Assembly: GCA_035267045.1 (NCBI GenBank)
Contig: DATFMH010000069.1
Location: 1 to 64,000, forward strand
From: DATFMH01 sp035267045
GTDB lineage: Bacteria > Bacteroidota > Rhodothermia > Balneolales > DATFMH01
Length of the DNA stretch: 64,000 nt
Reading direction: 5' to 3'
In this document: positions 53,839-62,500 of the stretch, in pieces
Layout of the letters: each line of letters starts with the position of its first letter
Numbering within the stretch: the stretch's first letter is position 1
Notes under the pieces: model-generated
The model's database searches: none
What the model saw: only the letters and a program-made list of their open reading frames with translations
Told to the model about the DNA's origin: nothing
Translations under genes and position numbers: made by a program

Positions 53839-54551
53839 ACCCTCCTTCTTAGTGACACTGTTGCCAGAACCATTCCGAGAAGAATGAGTGATAACATATA
53901 GATGACATCGGCGAAACTGATTACGCCTCGTGACATCTGGTGGAAATGGGTGGACAAACTCAAATATGAGAAGAAATTTGCCAGCATACCCGGGACCAGG
54001 GAGTTCAGCATATTAAATAGAAATTGAAAGAAAAAAGCTATGAATAAACTCAGAATAAAAGCTACTATTTGATTGCTGGTCAGGCTGGATGAAAAGACAC
54101 CGATACTGACATAAACACCGCTTATTAAGAGCAATGATATATAACCACCTATCACCGCTCCGTTATCTATATTTCCCAAATTGGCCACGGTTATATAATA
54201 GATGACGGTGGGAATCAATGAAAATACAATCAACAGCCATGATGCAAACCATTTACCAACCACGATCTGAAGATCAGTGACAGGTTTGGTTGCAAGCAAT
54301 TCCAGAGTCCCGCTGCGCCGTTCTTCGGCTAAAGTGCGCATTGTAACAGCGGGAATGAAAAAGAACAGTGTCCAAAACGAAACACCGAAGAAAGCGGACA
54401 GGGATGCCTGTCCCTGAAAAAATATATCGGTACCGAAAAGCCAGGTAAACACACCACTGAGGCCTAAAAAAACGATAATAATAATATAAGCCATCAGGGA
54501 ATCGAAAAATGAACTGACTTCCCGTTTACAAATGGTTATGATATTATGCAT
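53829..54551 (-). CDS. gldF: GldF-like ABC transporter permease
   Basis: 240 residues with six membrane spans in the ABC-2 arrangement; the motif FFIPAVTMRTLAEERRSGTLELLATKPVTD is the conserved loop of the family (given in part: LAEERRSGTLELL). It is the transmembrane channel of the Gld ABC system. It starts 23 bases after gldA and overlaps gldG. Confidence 0.92.
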   Translation of the reverse strand: MHNIITICKREVSSFFDSLMAYIIIIVFLGLSGVFTWLFGTDIFFQGQASLSAFFGVSFWTLFFFIPAVTMRTLAEERRSGTLELLATKPVTDLQIVVGKWFASWLLIVFSLIPTVIYYITVANLGNIDNGAVIGGYISLLLISGVYVSIGVFSSSLTSNQIVAFILSLFIAFFFQFLFNMLNSLVPGMLANFFSYLSLSTHFHQMSRGVISFADVIYMLSLILLGMVLATVSLRRRVWS

Positions 54552-54574
54552 AGGGTTTAACTGTTTTGTTTATG

Positions 54575-55498
54575 TTAATTCACCGTTAGTTCCCTAAAAA
54601 TATCTTCCAGGCTGGTTTTTATTGGTGTCATCTGCATTAACACCCAGTTTTTATCAACACATAACCTGAAAATATCTTCCTGAGGATTGATATCCGGTTT
54701 GGAGTCCACATACCAGAAGTCATCCTCTTTATCTGCCGGCACCACTGATGCCACGCTCGAAAGTTTCAACAGAGAATCGCCCACTGAGTCTCCATTCTTT
54801 ATCTGGACAAGTATTCTGTCGCCTGTCGATGCACGGCGGCTTAATTCTTCTGTGGTTCCGTTTGCTACAAGTGTGCCCCTGTTAATTATCAGGATACGAT
54901 CGCAGGTCATTTCGACCTCCTTCAGAATATGAGAACTAAGCATTACAGTCTTCTCACGTCCTATATCTTTGATCAATTGTCGTATCTCAACAATTTGATT
55001 CGGGTCCAACCCTGTTGTGGGCTCATCCAGAATTAATACATCCGGATCATGAATAAGTGCTTGTGCCAGTCCTACACGCTGTCGATAACCTTTAGACAAC
55101 TCACCAATGTTTTTATGCATCTCGTGACCCAATCCACAAATCTCAATCATTTTACGAATTCGCTGATCGATTTTATCGGAAGGAACACGTTGTAATTCGG
55201 CGGCATATCGCAGGTAATCCACTATGCTCATATCGAGATAAAGGGGATTATTTTCGGGAAGGTACCCTATTCGTCGTCGAACTTCGTTGGCGTGTTGTGC
55301 AATGTTATAACCGTCGAGTGATACGCTGCCCTGAGTGGGATTCAGGTAACAGGTGATGATTTTCATCGTGGTACTCTTCCCGGCGCCGTTCGGGCCCAGG
55401 AAACCAAGTATCTCACCGGTTTTAACTTCAAATGATATGTTATCTACCGCTTTCTGAGGACCATAAACTTTTGTCAAGTTCTCAACCGATATGGCCAT
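54575..55498 (-). CDS. gldA: GldA-like ABC transporter ATPase
   Basis: 307 residues. Walker A GPNGAGKST (35-43), signature LSKGYRQRVGLAQAL, Walker B VLILDEPTTGLDP and switch histidine LSSHIL are intact. The C-terminal ~90 residues form the extension seen in ABC-2-type exporter ATPases such as GldA. First gene of the gldA-gldF-gldG-DUF4340 operon. Confidence 0.92.
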   Translation of the reverse strand: MAISVENLTKVYGPQKAVDNISFEVKTGEILGFLGPNGAGKSTTMKIITCYLNPTQGSVSLDGYNIAQHANEVRRRIGYLPENNPLYLDMSIVDYLRYAAELQRVPSDKIDQRIRKMIEICGLGHEMHKNIGELSKGYRQRVGLAQALIHDPDVLILDEPTTGLDPNQIVEIRQLIKDIGREKTVMLSSHILKEVEMTCDRILIINRGTLVANGTTEELSRRASTGDRILVQIKNGDSVGDSLLKLSSVASVVPADKEDDFWYVDSKPDINPQEDIFRLCVDKNWVLMQMTPIKTSLEDIFRELTVN

Positions 55499-55721
55499 AT
55501 CATCAAATTTTTAGATTCGAGTTCTATTGAAATATCACACATTAACCCGGATCGAACCTCACTTCAAACCAGGAATTTAATGTTCAATAACGCGTTATCT
55601 AACGGGAGGATAATTGTAAAATTGTATATGAATCCCATTTTTTTGAATTGACATTTTTTGCTTTTTCGTTTGACGGTTTTATAATGCTTTAGAATTATTA
55701 ACTCAACTTAATAAAGAAGGA

Positions 55722-56426
55722 ATGGCTGACAGTAAAAAAAGCAAACCCAAATTACCCCGGAAATCGAAGAAACAACTGGAACACGCACAGGAATTACTCG
55801 AAGCCCTTTATGAAGAATATCCGGGTGCTGAATGCGCTTTACATCATCGCAATGCCTTTGAATTATTGATTGCAACCATTTTAAGCGCCCAGTGTACCGA
55901 TGAACGCGTCAATAAAGTGACCCCACAATTATTTAAAGATTATCCTTCGCCCGAGGCTTTTGCCGAAGCGGATATTCACGATATCGAAGAGGCCGTCAGA
56001 TCAACGGGTTTTTATCGTAATAAAGCCAAATCCATTAAGACTTCTTCTCAAATCATTGTTGAGAAATTTGACAGTAAAGTCCCCGAAACGATGAAAGATC
56101 TATTGAGCCTGAGAGGTGTTGCCCGTAAAACAGCTAATGTGGTTCTAGGCAATGCCTACGGGAAAAATGTTGGGGTAGTGGTAGATACGCATGTGAAACG
56201 ACTTTCCAACCGATTTGGTTTAACTAAACATAAAAACACGGATAAAATAGAAAAGGACCTGATGGCGTTGTTCCCACAGGAACATTGGACTAATTTGGCG
56301 CATCTGCTAATTCAGCATGGCCGAAATGCCTGTAAAGCCAGGATGTCATCAGCACCTGACCACCCGGTCTGTAACAAGTTCGGTGTCAATTGTGAATATT
56401 GTAAAAATAAAGAGAGACAGGAATAA
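55722..56426 (+). CDS. nth: Endonuclease III (Nth) with altered cysteine spacing
   Basis: 234 residues. The helix-hairpin-helix LRGVARKTANVVLG with the catalytic lysine and the Asp in VVDTHVKRLSNRFGL are intact, so this is the Nth DNA glycosylase/AP lyase for oxidised pyrimidines. At the C-terminus the four cysteines (204, 217, 224, 227) have spacing C-x12-C-x6-C-x2-C, not the usual C-x6-C-x2-C-x5-C of the 4Fe-4S loop. The reading frame is continuous, so this is not a simple frameshift. It is followed after six bases by the MEMO gene on the same strand. Confidence 0.92.
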   Translation: MADSKKSKPKLPRKSKKQLEHAQELLEALYEEYPGAECALHHRNAFELLIATILSAQCTDERVNKVTPQLFKDYPSPEAFAEADIHDIEEAVRSTGFYRNKAKSIKTSSQIIVEKFDSKVPETMKDLLSLRGVARKTANVVLGNAYGKNVGVVVDTHVKRLSNRFGLTKHKNTDKIEKDLMALFPQEHWTNLAHLLIQHGRNACKARMSSAPDHPVCNKFGVNCEYCKNKERQE

Positions 56427-56432
56427 ATATAA

Positions 56433-57686
56433 ATGAGCGATTTAATTTTTAATTCTGTGAATACACCGATTCCGGGCCTTCGGAATGACCTGGATATCAT
56501 GCCTATTCAACATGAGGGAGCAGAGTATCTTTATTTTTATGATATGCTGGGATATACTCCGGACAACTTTGTCCTGAAACGAGAGACATCATATTTCCTT
56601 TCAATGTTCGATGGGGAAAAAAGTGTGACCGATATTATTCACCAAATACCCCAAAATGGTGATTCGATAAGAAAACACGATCTACTCGATTTTATTCAAT
56701 TTTTGGACAGTAACCTTTTGCTCAGGTCGGACCACTTCAAAGCTTTTTCTAATGAAAGAGAACTGAAATTTGAAGAAAGTGATGTACGTCCACCAAGTTG
56801 CGCCGGGGGATCTTACCCGGCTGATCCCGTGGAGCTAAGAGCAATGCTTGAAGAACATTTTTCAAAGTTAGATTCTGCCGAACCCGTTGACAATATCAAA
56901 GCACTGTATGCGCCACATATCGATCCTCGTGTGGGATTGAAAAGCTATATCAAAGCTTTTGCACCTTTAAAGAATGTTCAACCCAAACGGGTTGTTTTGA
57001 TTGCTACTTCTCATTACGCCGGACTTTATGGATCTATTTATCAAAACAAACCCTTCATCGGCAGTCATAAACATTTTGAAACGCCGCTCGGACGTATTCC
57101 AAATGACCGAGAAGGTATGGAGCTCATCAGAAACAATGCCTCAGAATTTGGTGTCTCATTACAGGACAGAGCTCATCGTATAGAACACAGTATTGAATTG
57201 CATCTGATCTTTCTACAATATTTATGGGAACATGATTTTACGCTGTTACCTATTTTAGCGGGCAGTTTTGATGAGCTTTTATATTTGGATAATGGCCACA
57301 CTGCAAAAAAAATTGATAATATGACGGATTTTCTAAGAAACACATATGGCTCCGACGATGAGACGTTGTTCCTTATCAGTGGAGATCTCGCCCATTTTGG
57401 AAAAAAATTCGGAGACCCTCAACCGGCAAGTAACTATTTTGAAGAAGTCCAAAAGTTTGACCAACAGTTCCTTGATAAGGCTACTAAAGCAGCTCCTGAT
57501 CAGATTATTCATCTAATGCGAAATTCCATGGACCGCTATCGTATTTGCGGATTTCCACCGTTGTTAACATTCTTGAAATCTATCCCAAATGTGAAAGGGA
57601 AAGTCTTATCATACGATCTATGGGATGAAACGGAACGGGATAGTGCCGTAACATTTGGTTCGGTTTTGTATACCACAATTCAATGA
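56433..57686 (+). CDS. MEMO-family (AmmeMemoRadiSam system protein B) with N-terminal extension
   Basis: 417 residues. Residues about 120-417 form the MEMO domain: RPPSCAGGSYPAD, APHIDPRVG, IATSHYAG, IEHSIELHL and ISGDLAHFG supply the conserved histidine and other metal-site residues. In proteobacteria and archaea MEMO homologues are tied to AmmeMemoRadiSam genes of unknown chemistry. The N-terminal ~120 residues (VLKRETSYFLSMFDGEKSVTDII) resemble PqqD-like small winged-helix modules seen in some members. The first-six-base gap to nth suggests co-transcription. Confidence 0.85.
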   Translation: MSDLIFNSVNTPIPGLRNDLDIMPIQHEGAEYLYFYDMLGYTPDNFVLKRETSYFLSMFDGEKSVTDIIHQIPQNGDSIRKHDLLDFIQFLDSNLLLRSDHFKAFSNERELKFEESDVRPPSCAGGSYPADPVELRAMLEEHFSKLDSAEPVDNIKALYAPHIDPRVGLKSYIKAFAPLKNVQPKRVVLIATSHYAGLYGSIYQNKPFIGSHKHFETPLGRIPNDREGMELIRNNASEFGVSLQDRAHRIEHSIELHLIFLQYLWEHDFTLLPILAGSFDELLYLDNGHTAKKIDNMTDFLRNTYGSDDETLFLISGDLAHFGKKFGDPQPASNYFEEVQKFDQQFLDKATKAAPDQIIHLMRNSMDRYRICGFPPLLTFLKSIPNVKGKVLSYDLWDETERDSAVTFGSVLYTTIQ

Positions 57687-57741
57687 TCAATTAACAATTA
57701 TCAGTAAACAATGTGTTGATTCATAAATAAGGTTGACAGAA

Positions 57742-58155
57742 TTAATTAAGTATTAATTGTTTGGAACCGGTTAACCGGTTCCAAACAGGTTCAAAATAAT
57801 CAGAATACTTTCCTTTTTCTAATTCTTTACTAAATTGATCCGGACTTAAATGATCTGGAAGCACATGGTGAGGTTTTTCACTGTTATAAGCATGTACCGC
57901 CCGTTTTACCTCCCGGACTAACTCCCGTTTCGTGGTAATGGTGCGATGATCCAGATAATTGCGTTTCATCGTTCGATTAATCCGCTCGCAATAGGCATTC
58001 TCCCAGGCATGGCCCGAATAACTATGGCGCATACCATGCTCCTGCAAATACGCGTCAAAGACTTCGCCCAGGTATTGGGTGTTAATGCCTGTGATGGTTC
58101 CTGTCAAGTAAAAAATGATCTTTATCTCGTTACTTTCCTGTGGGGTGTAACGCAC
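57742..58155 (-). pseudogene. IS3-family transposase remnant (C-terminal part)
   Basis: 137 codons from a GTG. Residues about 24-137 are the end of an IS3-type rve domain: INTQYLGEVFDAYLQEHGMRHSYSGHAWENAYCERINRTMKRNYL (given by INTQYLGEVF, SGHAWENAYCER, INRTMKRNYL) contains the last catalytic region. The N-terminal catalytic half is missing; the first ~20 residues come from other sequence (a GGACGC/GCGTCC palindrome and a REP-like phrase lie just upstream). A 28-bp perfect palindrome ends the frame. It is not a functional element. Confidence 0.85.
57759..57786. repeat. 28-bp perfect palindrome at the end of the transposase remnant
   Basis: GTTTGGAACCGGTT followed by its exact reverse complement AACCGGTTCCAAAC. 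It overlaps the last codons of the transposase frame and probably marks the IS 3' region or acts as a bidirectional terminator for the MEMO gene. Confidence 0.7.
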
Positions 58156-58159
58156 AATT

Positions 58160-58246
58160 GGACGCTCTGCGTCCTGTAATATTTAAAATGGTATAAATGG
58201 ACAAAATGTGCCCCAGCCGTATGTTGCCAGGCACAGCCTCATAACG
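58160..58246. repeat. REP-like palindromes beside the transposase remnant
   Basis: GGACGCTCTGCGTCC (58160-58174) is a 15-base palindrome. 58218-58246 is an imperfect one of the form CGTATGTTGCCAGG...CCTCATAACG (reverse strand CGTTATGAGGC...). Such modules are frequent dispersed repeats in this group. Confidence 0.5.
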
Positions 58247-58284
58247 AGATCCATTGTTCATTGCTAATTGATCATTGATCACTG

Positions 58285-58626
58285 TTATTTGTCCCACTTG
58301 GCTATTTCCATTTTCTCGGCAAAATAATCACAGAAATCTCTCATATCCCCTACAATTCGGTCATCATTGATGGATTTTTCGAGTGTATCCGACATGCCTA
58401 CCAAAACCTGATGAAAGAAAATTTTCATCTCATCCTGTACCATATCACGAGTCCATAAATCGAGGCGGAGTGTATTCTTGTGTTCGTGATCCCACAATGA
58501 AAGAATCATGGATTTACAAGGAATGGGTGTGTCTTCACCGGAGTCGTCGGCATCCCATTCTATGTTTTTGGGAACATTCTCATCATCAAGTTCTACTGTG
58601 ATCTTTATCTCTTTTTTTGTCGACAT
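58285..58626 (-). CDS. gldC: GldC-like protein
   Basis: 113 residues. The motif set EIKITVELDDENVPKNIEWDA (given in part: ITVELDDENVPKNIEW), MILSLWDHEHKNTLRLDLWT, DEMKIFFHQVLVGMSDTL and MRDFCDYFAEKMEI matches GldC of gliding Bacteroidota almost throughout. GldC is a small soluble protein of unknown biochemical role needed for gliding in Flavobacterium but also found in many non-gliders. Its nearest relatives in the window (gldA/F/G) are about 3 kb away, on the same strand but not adjacent. A transposase remnant separates them. No operon partner. Confidence 0.85.
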   Translation of the reverse strand: MSTKKEIKITVELDDENVPKNIEWDADDSGEDTPIPCKSMILSLWDHEHKNTLRLDLWTRDMVQDEMKIFFHQVLVGMSDTLEKSINDDRIVGDMRDFCDYFAEKMEIAKWDK

Positions 58627-58716
58627 ACCACTTATTCTTTACTAATTATGTTATTTAAAATCTTGTTGCTATTAGCTTAGATTCAATCCCGGTATAATAC
58701 CTTCCCGGATTGATGT

Positions 58717-59727
58717 TTACGGTGCGCAAAAACGGCGCAATTTATCCAGGACATTTCTGAAATCGCCGGGTAACTCGGAATTAAATTCCATAAACTCATT
58801 TGTTACAGGATGTTTAAAGCCCAATACTTTAGCATGAAGGCACTGGCGGTCGAGTTTCTTAAATAAATTATCGAACATTTTCTTTCTCTGACCGGTATTG
58901 GAACCATACCTGACCGAACGGCCGCCATACGTTGGATCCCCGAATACCGGATGCCCGAGATGAGAGAAATGAACGCGAATTTGATGAGTCCTGCCTGTTT
59001 CAAGTTGTACTTCAACCAGCGACAAATAATCAAAATATTCAATAATTTTGTAATGTGTCACAGCCGGTTTCCCGCGTGATTCCTCAACCACGGTCATTTT
59101 TTTTCGGTCTTTTCTTGACCGGCCGATATTACCCGTAATGGTTCCCTCTTTCTCGGGTGTACCCCAAACTAAAGCGTAATAACGCCGTTTTATATCGTGT
59201 TCGGCAAATAGACCCGATAAGTCACTAAGAACTTGCTCCTTTTTGGCAACAACCAATAACCCGCTTGTATCTTTATCCAACCGGTGCACAATGCCGGGAC
59301 GTACGACATCTTCGTCATCACTATCCGGTAAATCGTTCACATGGTGTAAAAGACCATTAACCATTGTTCCCGTCCAGTTGCCAAAAGCGGGGTGGACAAC
59401 CATGCCCGGCTCTTTATTTACGATCAGCAGGTATTCATCTTCATAAATTATGTTTAGTGGAATATCTTCCGGTTCTGCTTCGGGCGGTGGTGGCTTCGGC
59501 AAAGTAATATCAATCACATCACCGGCCTGCACTTTATACGAGGACTTCTCTTTTTTACCATTAACCAGAACATACCCATCCTTGATGCCAACCTGAACCT
59601 TATTCCTGGTTGCATTCTCAATGAACAATGTTATGTACTTATCCAGCCGCACCTGTTCTTTTTGTCCGGGTGCCACCTTCAACTGTATCCTGGTAACTTC
59701 TTCTGTATTTGACTGTTTTTGATTCAT
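58717..59727 (-). CDS. rluD: 23S rRNA pseudouridine synthase (RluD family)
   Basis: 336 residues. An N-terminal S4 domain (VRLDKYITLFIENATRNKVQ) precedes the catalytic domain, with the catalytic aspartate in HRLDKDTSGLLVVAK. The long C-terminal part (HQIRVHFSHLGHPVFGDPTYGG) fits the RluD/RluC group, which modifies helix 69 of 23S rRNA. Start is 100 bases after lon on the same strand. Confidence 0.95.
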   Translation of the reverse strand: MNQKQSNTEEVTRIQLKVAPGQKEQVRLDKYITLFIENATRNKVQVGIKDGYVLVNGKKEKSSYKVQAGDVIDITLPKPPPPEAEPEDIPLNIIYEDEYLLIVNKEPGMVVHPAFGNWTGTMVNGLLHHVNDLPDSDDEDVVRPGIVHRLDKDTSGLLVVAKKEQVLSDLSGLFAEHDIKRRYYALVWGTPEKEGTITGNIGRSRKDRKKMTVVEESRGKPAVTHYKIIEYFDYLSLVEVQLETGRTHQIRVHFSHLGHPVFGDPTYGGRSVRYGSNTGQRKKMFDNLFKKLDRQCLHAKVLGFKHPVTNEFMEFNSELPGDFRNVLDKLRRFCAP

Positions 59728-59828
59728 CCCAAAAATTAATAACCTGATATCTCCTTAAATCAGAGATCAAAACTATATCTCAATATCTATTTAAAAACAC
59801 AGTATTTCCGTATTTATTATTCGAGAGA

Positions 59829-62213
59829 TTATCGTTTCTTTACCATACTGTTGGTAAAGGTATATTTCATAGCCTGATCAATCGTATCTACCGGTATGAT
59901 TTCCAACCCTTCCATTACCTTATCAGGTATTTCAATAAGATCCCGTTCATTATCTTTTGGGATAAGTACCGTTTTTAGCTTATTTCTCTGAGCAGCCAAT
60001 AATTTTTCATTTAATCCGCCAATCGGGTAAACTTCTCCACGCAGCGTTATCTCGCCGGTCATTGCAATATCGTGCTTTACAGGACGATTCGTCAGTAACG
60101 AAATCATGGCTATTGTCATGGCCAGTCCGGCACTGGGACCATCTTTGGGAATAGCTCCTTCAGGCAGGTGAATATGCAACTCGTTTTTTTCAAAAAAATC
60201 ACCTTCTACACCTAACCGGTCGCTATTAGAACGGATATAAGTCAAAGCAGCCTGAGCCGATTCTTTCATGACATCTCCTAACTGTCCGGTCAGGAGAAAT
60301 TTGTTTTTGCCCTGCATTTTGGCCACATCAATTTGCAGAATAGTACCACCGGTGCTTGTCCAGGCCAATCCATTTACGGATCCGGTTTTATCACGCTTAT
60401 CCAAATCACGGTCGCGATACTTTTCGACACCTAACAATTCGTGGAGCTTATTAACATTTATAGTCGCACGTGTTAGTTTTTTCCCCGTTGTTTTACGCTC
60501 TACAACCTGCCGGGCAACTTTCCTGCATACAGATGCAATTTGCTGTTCTAGAGAACGAACGCCGGCTTCTGCTGTATACTTTCTTATAATTTCGAGGATG
60601 GCCTCATCCCTGAACTTAACCCTCGAAGGTAACAGGCCATGTGTTTTTAATTGCTTCGGAATGAGGTGCCTTTTAGCAATCTCAAGTTTTTCATGCTCCA
60701 GATATCCCGGAAGATTGATGATCTCCATCCGGTCCAGTAACGGCGGTTGTATCTGACTGGCAACATTGGCCGTTGTTATAAACATGACCTGAGAAAGATC
60801 AAAATCCAGATCCAGGTAATTGTCATTGAAAGCGTAATTTTGCTCCGGATCAAGCACTTCGAGTATAGCTGACGAGGGATCGCCCCGAAAATCCTGGCCG
60901 ACCTTATCAATTTCATCGAGTATTATAACAGGATTCATGGTTCCGGCTTTTCTGACAGCCTGCACAATGCGACCCGGCATAGAACCGATGTAGGTTTTAC
61001 GATGGCCCCGTATTTCCGCTTCATCATGAATTCCACCCAACGAAATTCGAATCATTTTCCTTCCGATGGCATCAGCAATAGCCTTGGCCAGAGACGTTTT
61101 GCCTGTACCCGGAGGGCCTACAAAACACAATATTTGTCCCCGCATTCTTTTAACAAGATTCAATACGGCAATATGCTCCAATATGCGCCCTTTAGGCTTC
61201 TCCAGCCCGTAATGCCCCTGATCCAATTCCTGTTCAACTAATTTCATGTCCAGACGATCTTCTGAAAAGGTACCCCAGGGGATATACGTTAACCAATCGA
61301 GGTAATTACGCGAAACCGTATATTCAGGCGACATCGTGGGGGTTTTTCTAAGCCTGTCAAGTTCTTCGTATGCTTTTTTGCGGGCCTGATCGGGCATATC
61401 CATACTATCAACCCGATCTTTTATCTTGGCTAATTCCGGATCCGCAAATTCATCTTCTTCCAGTTCCTGCTGTAGAACTTTAATCTGTTCCTGAATAAAA
61501 TATTTCCGCTGACTTTCCTGTATTTCCTCCTGAACCTTCTCGCTAATTTCCTGCGAAACGGCCAGCATTTCCAGTTCAGCTGTAAGAATGGTTAAGAATT
61601 TTGTGTATTGTTCGGTTATGCCTGTCAATTCCAGGAGTTCTTGTTTCTGCTCCAGCTCGAGTTCAACGTAAGACGACATGAAGAACAGCAGTTGTTCGGG
61701 ATCATCATATTGTTCATATCCCAACAAAATCTCTTCCGGCAGATCCTGATTGATCAATACATATTTCTCGAACCGTTCCCTGCTTTTTTTAATTAAGGCC
61801 TTAAGCTTCTTTTTATTTTTGACTTTCTTTTTATTGATTAGTTCCACCCGTGCCTTTAAATACGGCTCATCCGCAACCACTTCATCGACTCTCGCCGTAG
61901 CCACACCACTTACCAGCACTTTTAACAGGTTATTCGGCAGGGTCAGTACCTGTACGATTTTAGCAAGAGTCCCAACTGAATAAATATCTTCAAAATCCGG
62001 TTCATCAAATTCCGGCTCTTTCTGTGCGCATAAAAGCACCAGTGTATCTTTTTTTCTTGCTTCCTTAATAGCCGCAAGAGACCCCGTTCTGCCAACCAGA
62101 ACCGGGAACATGGTATTCGGAAATATAATTGTATCACGTAAAGGTATGACGGGCAGTTCACCCGGCAGACTTTCAAGTTGCTTACTCACCTCAGTATTTT
62201 CGATTTTACTCAT
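59829..62213 (-). CDS. lon: Lon protease (ATP-dependent)
   Basis: 794 residues. The LAN substrate domain (LPVIPLRDTIIFPNTMFPVL) is followed by the coiled-coil, the AAA+ module with Walker A GPPGTGKTS and Walker B VIILDEIDKV, and the proteolytic domain with the serine in DGPSAGLAM and the downstream lysine. Length is normal. It degrades misfolded and regulatory proteins in the cytoplasm. Divergent from recN. Confidence 0.97.
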   Translation of the reverse strand: MSKIENTEVSKQLESLPGELPVIPLRDTIIFPNTMFPVLVGRTGSLAAIKEARKKDTLVLLCAQKEPEFDEPDFEDIYSVGTLAKIVQVLTLPNNLLKVLVSGVATARVDEVVADEPYLKARVELINKKKVKNKKKLKALIKKSRERFEKYVLINQDLPEEILLGYEQYDDPEQLLFFMSSYVELELEQKQELLELTGITEQYTKFLTILTAELEMLAVSQEISEKVQEEIQESQRKYFIQEQIKVLQQELEEDEFADPELAKIKDRVDSMDMPDQARKKAYEELDRLRKTPTMSPEYTVSRNYLDWLTYIPWGTFSEDRLDMKLVEQELDQGHYGLEKPKGRILEHIAVLNLVKRMRGQILCFVGPPGTGKTSLAKAIADAIGRKMIRISLGGIHDEAEIRGHRKTYIGSMPGRIVQAVRKAGTMNPVIILDEIDKVGQDFRGDPSSAILEVLDPEQNYAFNDNYLDLDFDLSQVMFITTANVASQIQPPLLDRMEIINLPGYLEHEKLEIAKRHLIPKQLKTHGLLPSRVKFRDEAILEIIRKYTAEAGVRSLEQQIASVCRKVARQVVERKTTGKKLTRATINVNKLHELLGVEKYRDRDLDKRDKTGSVNGLAWTSTGGTILQIDVAKMQGKNKFLLTGQLGDVMKESAQAALTYIRSNSDRLGVEGDFFEKNELHIHLPEGAIPKDGPSAGLAMTIAMISLLTNRPVKHDIAMTGEITLRGEVYPIGGLNEKLLAAQRNKLKTVLIPKDNERDLIEIPDKVMEGLEIIPVDTIDQAMKYTFTNSMVKKR

Positions 62214-62500
62214 CTACTAAATGTAAATTTTATATATTTAAAATTTGGTCTTGCGCGTTTCAAATGGAAGCCGTTACTATACTTAACCGGTAAACTTTTC
62301 AAGATACGGATTTTTATACTCAATCTTAATTCAAAGTCTTATGAACTTTTCCGGATCCGTTTTATAATAGGAAGTAATGTGTTTGAAATGGGAATATACT
62401 TTCCGTTGTAAATACCTTATTTTATTGCTCAAAATATATTTTCTTGGTGTACTGTATAATAAATATTCAATAAGTTCAACTCCACAAATTCGACAAAAAT

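Noticed and set aside
55650..55720. TTGACA ... TATAAT-like promoter for nth
   Set aside because: Spacing is 26 bases for one pair and five for the other, and this group uses a different consensus.
60268..60756. 162-codon frame inside lon
   Set aside because: Complementary-strand shadow of the conserved lon coding sequence.
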